DNA of 64,000 nt, taken from positions 3,035,761 to 3,099,760 of the forward strand of contig OX336351.1 in the NCBI GenBank assembly GCA_946902875.1. Reading direction: 5' to 3'. How positions within the stretch are numbered: position 1 is the stretch's first letter; each line of letters begins with the position of its first letter. The DNA is from Nematopogon swammerdamellus. Taxonomy: Eukaryota > Arthropoda > Insecta > Lepidoptera > Adelidae. A program made the position numbers and the translations under genes. Of the stretch, positions 63,931 through 64,000 are shown piece after piece. The notes under the pieces are model-generated. The model saw nothing but the letters and a program-made list of their open reading frames with translations, did not search any database and was not told the DNA's origin.

Positions 63931-64000
63931 AGAGCACATAATCAGGTAATGTTTATTGCAAAACTTTAATAAAACGTTTAAGTAAATTTTTAGCTACGGA

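Overview
This is a stretch of insect nuclear genome, most probably from a moth or butterfly (Lepidoptera). The evidence is split genes with GT-AG introns, BEL/Pao and LINE retroelements, many T- or A-run-flanked non-autonomous repeats of kinds I know from lepidopteran genomes, a chitin-binding cuticular gene, and no prokaryotic gene organisation. Most of the window is mobile DNA in several layers of nesting. I support only one cellular gene.

Layout. 1-10856: the 3' half of an old GC-rich BEL/Pao-type LTR element (+ strand, internally deleted, cut by the window start). A complete young Pao-type element (2899-9772, - strand) sits inside its 3' region, with two identical 150-bp LTRs, a 5-bp GTTAG target duplication and one intact 1723-residue polyprotein. 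10857-23700: SINE, MITE and microsatellite-bearing repeats, long palindromes, LINE 3' ends and a 406-bp tandem duplication. 23880-27720: a decayed LINE (endonuclease plus reverse transcriptase) broken by a 350-bp insertion. 27720-29204: unidentified sequence carrying a 102-bp minisatellite. 29205-30790: a second, more damaged copy of the same LINE in the opposite orientation. 30800-43960: further repeats, including two related SINE groups and a microsatellite-bearing family that inserts at T-runs.

43973-46352 is a 68-copy tandem array of a 35-bp monomer. Every monomer carries a 14-bp palindrome that fits the X-box consensus bound by RFX transcription factors. 46353-54580 is again repeat debris with no gene I can support.

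54585-62964 holds the 5' part of a split gene on the - strand for a secreted protein with peritrophin-type chitin-binding (CBM14) domains, resembling the CPAP3/obstructor cuticular family. It has a TATA box, a signal-peptide exon, and a tandemly duplicated exon pair. Both copies of the pair are open and keep phase, so splicing could include either pair or both. A 1.15-kb foldback transposon lies in one copy only, and the other copy preserves its empty site. The 3' exons were not found.

How the parts relate: the repeats mostly parasitise one another. Pao is inserted in BEL; a CAA-tailed retroposon is inserted in a LINE 3' end with a 14-bp target duplication; the GTCY-microsatellite family sits beside LINE poly(A) tails; two SINE groups share a body but have different promoter heads. 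All identifications are from reading the sequence; no database search was run.
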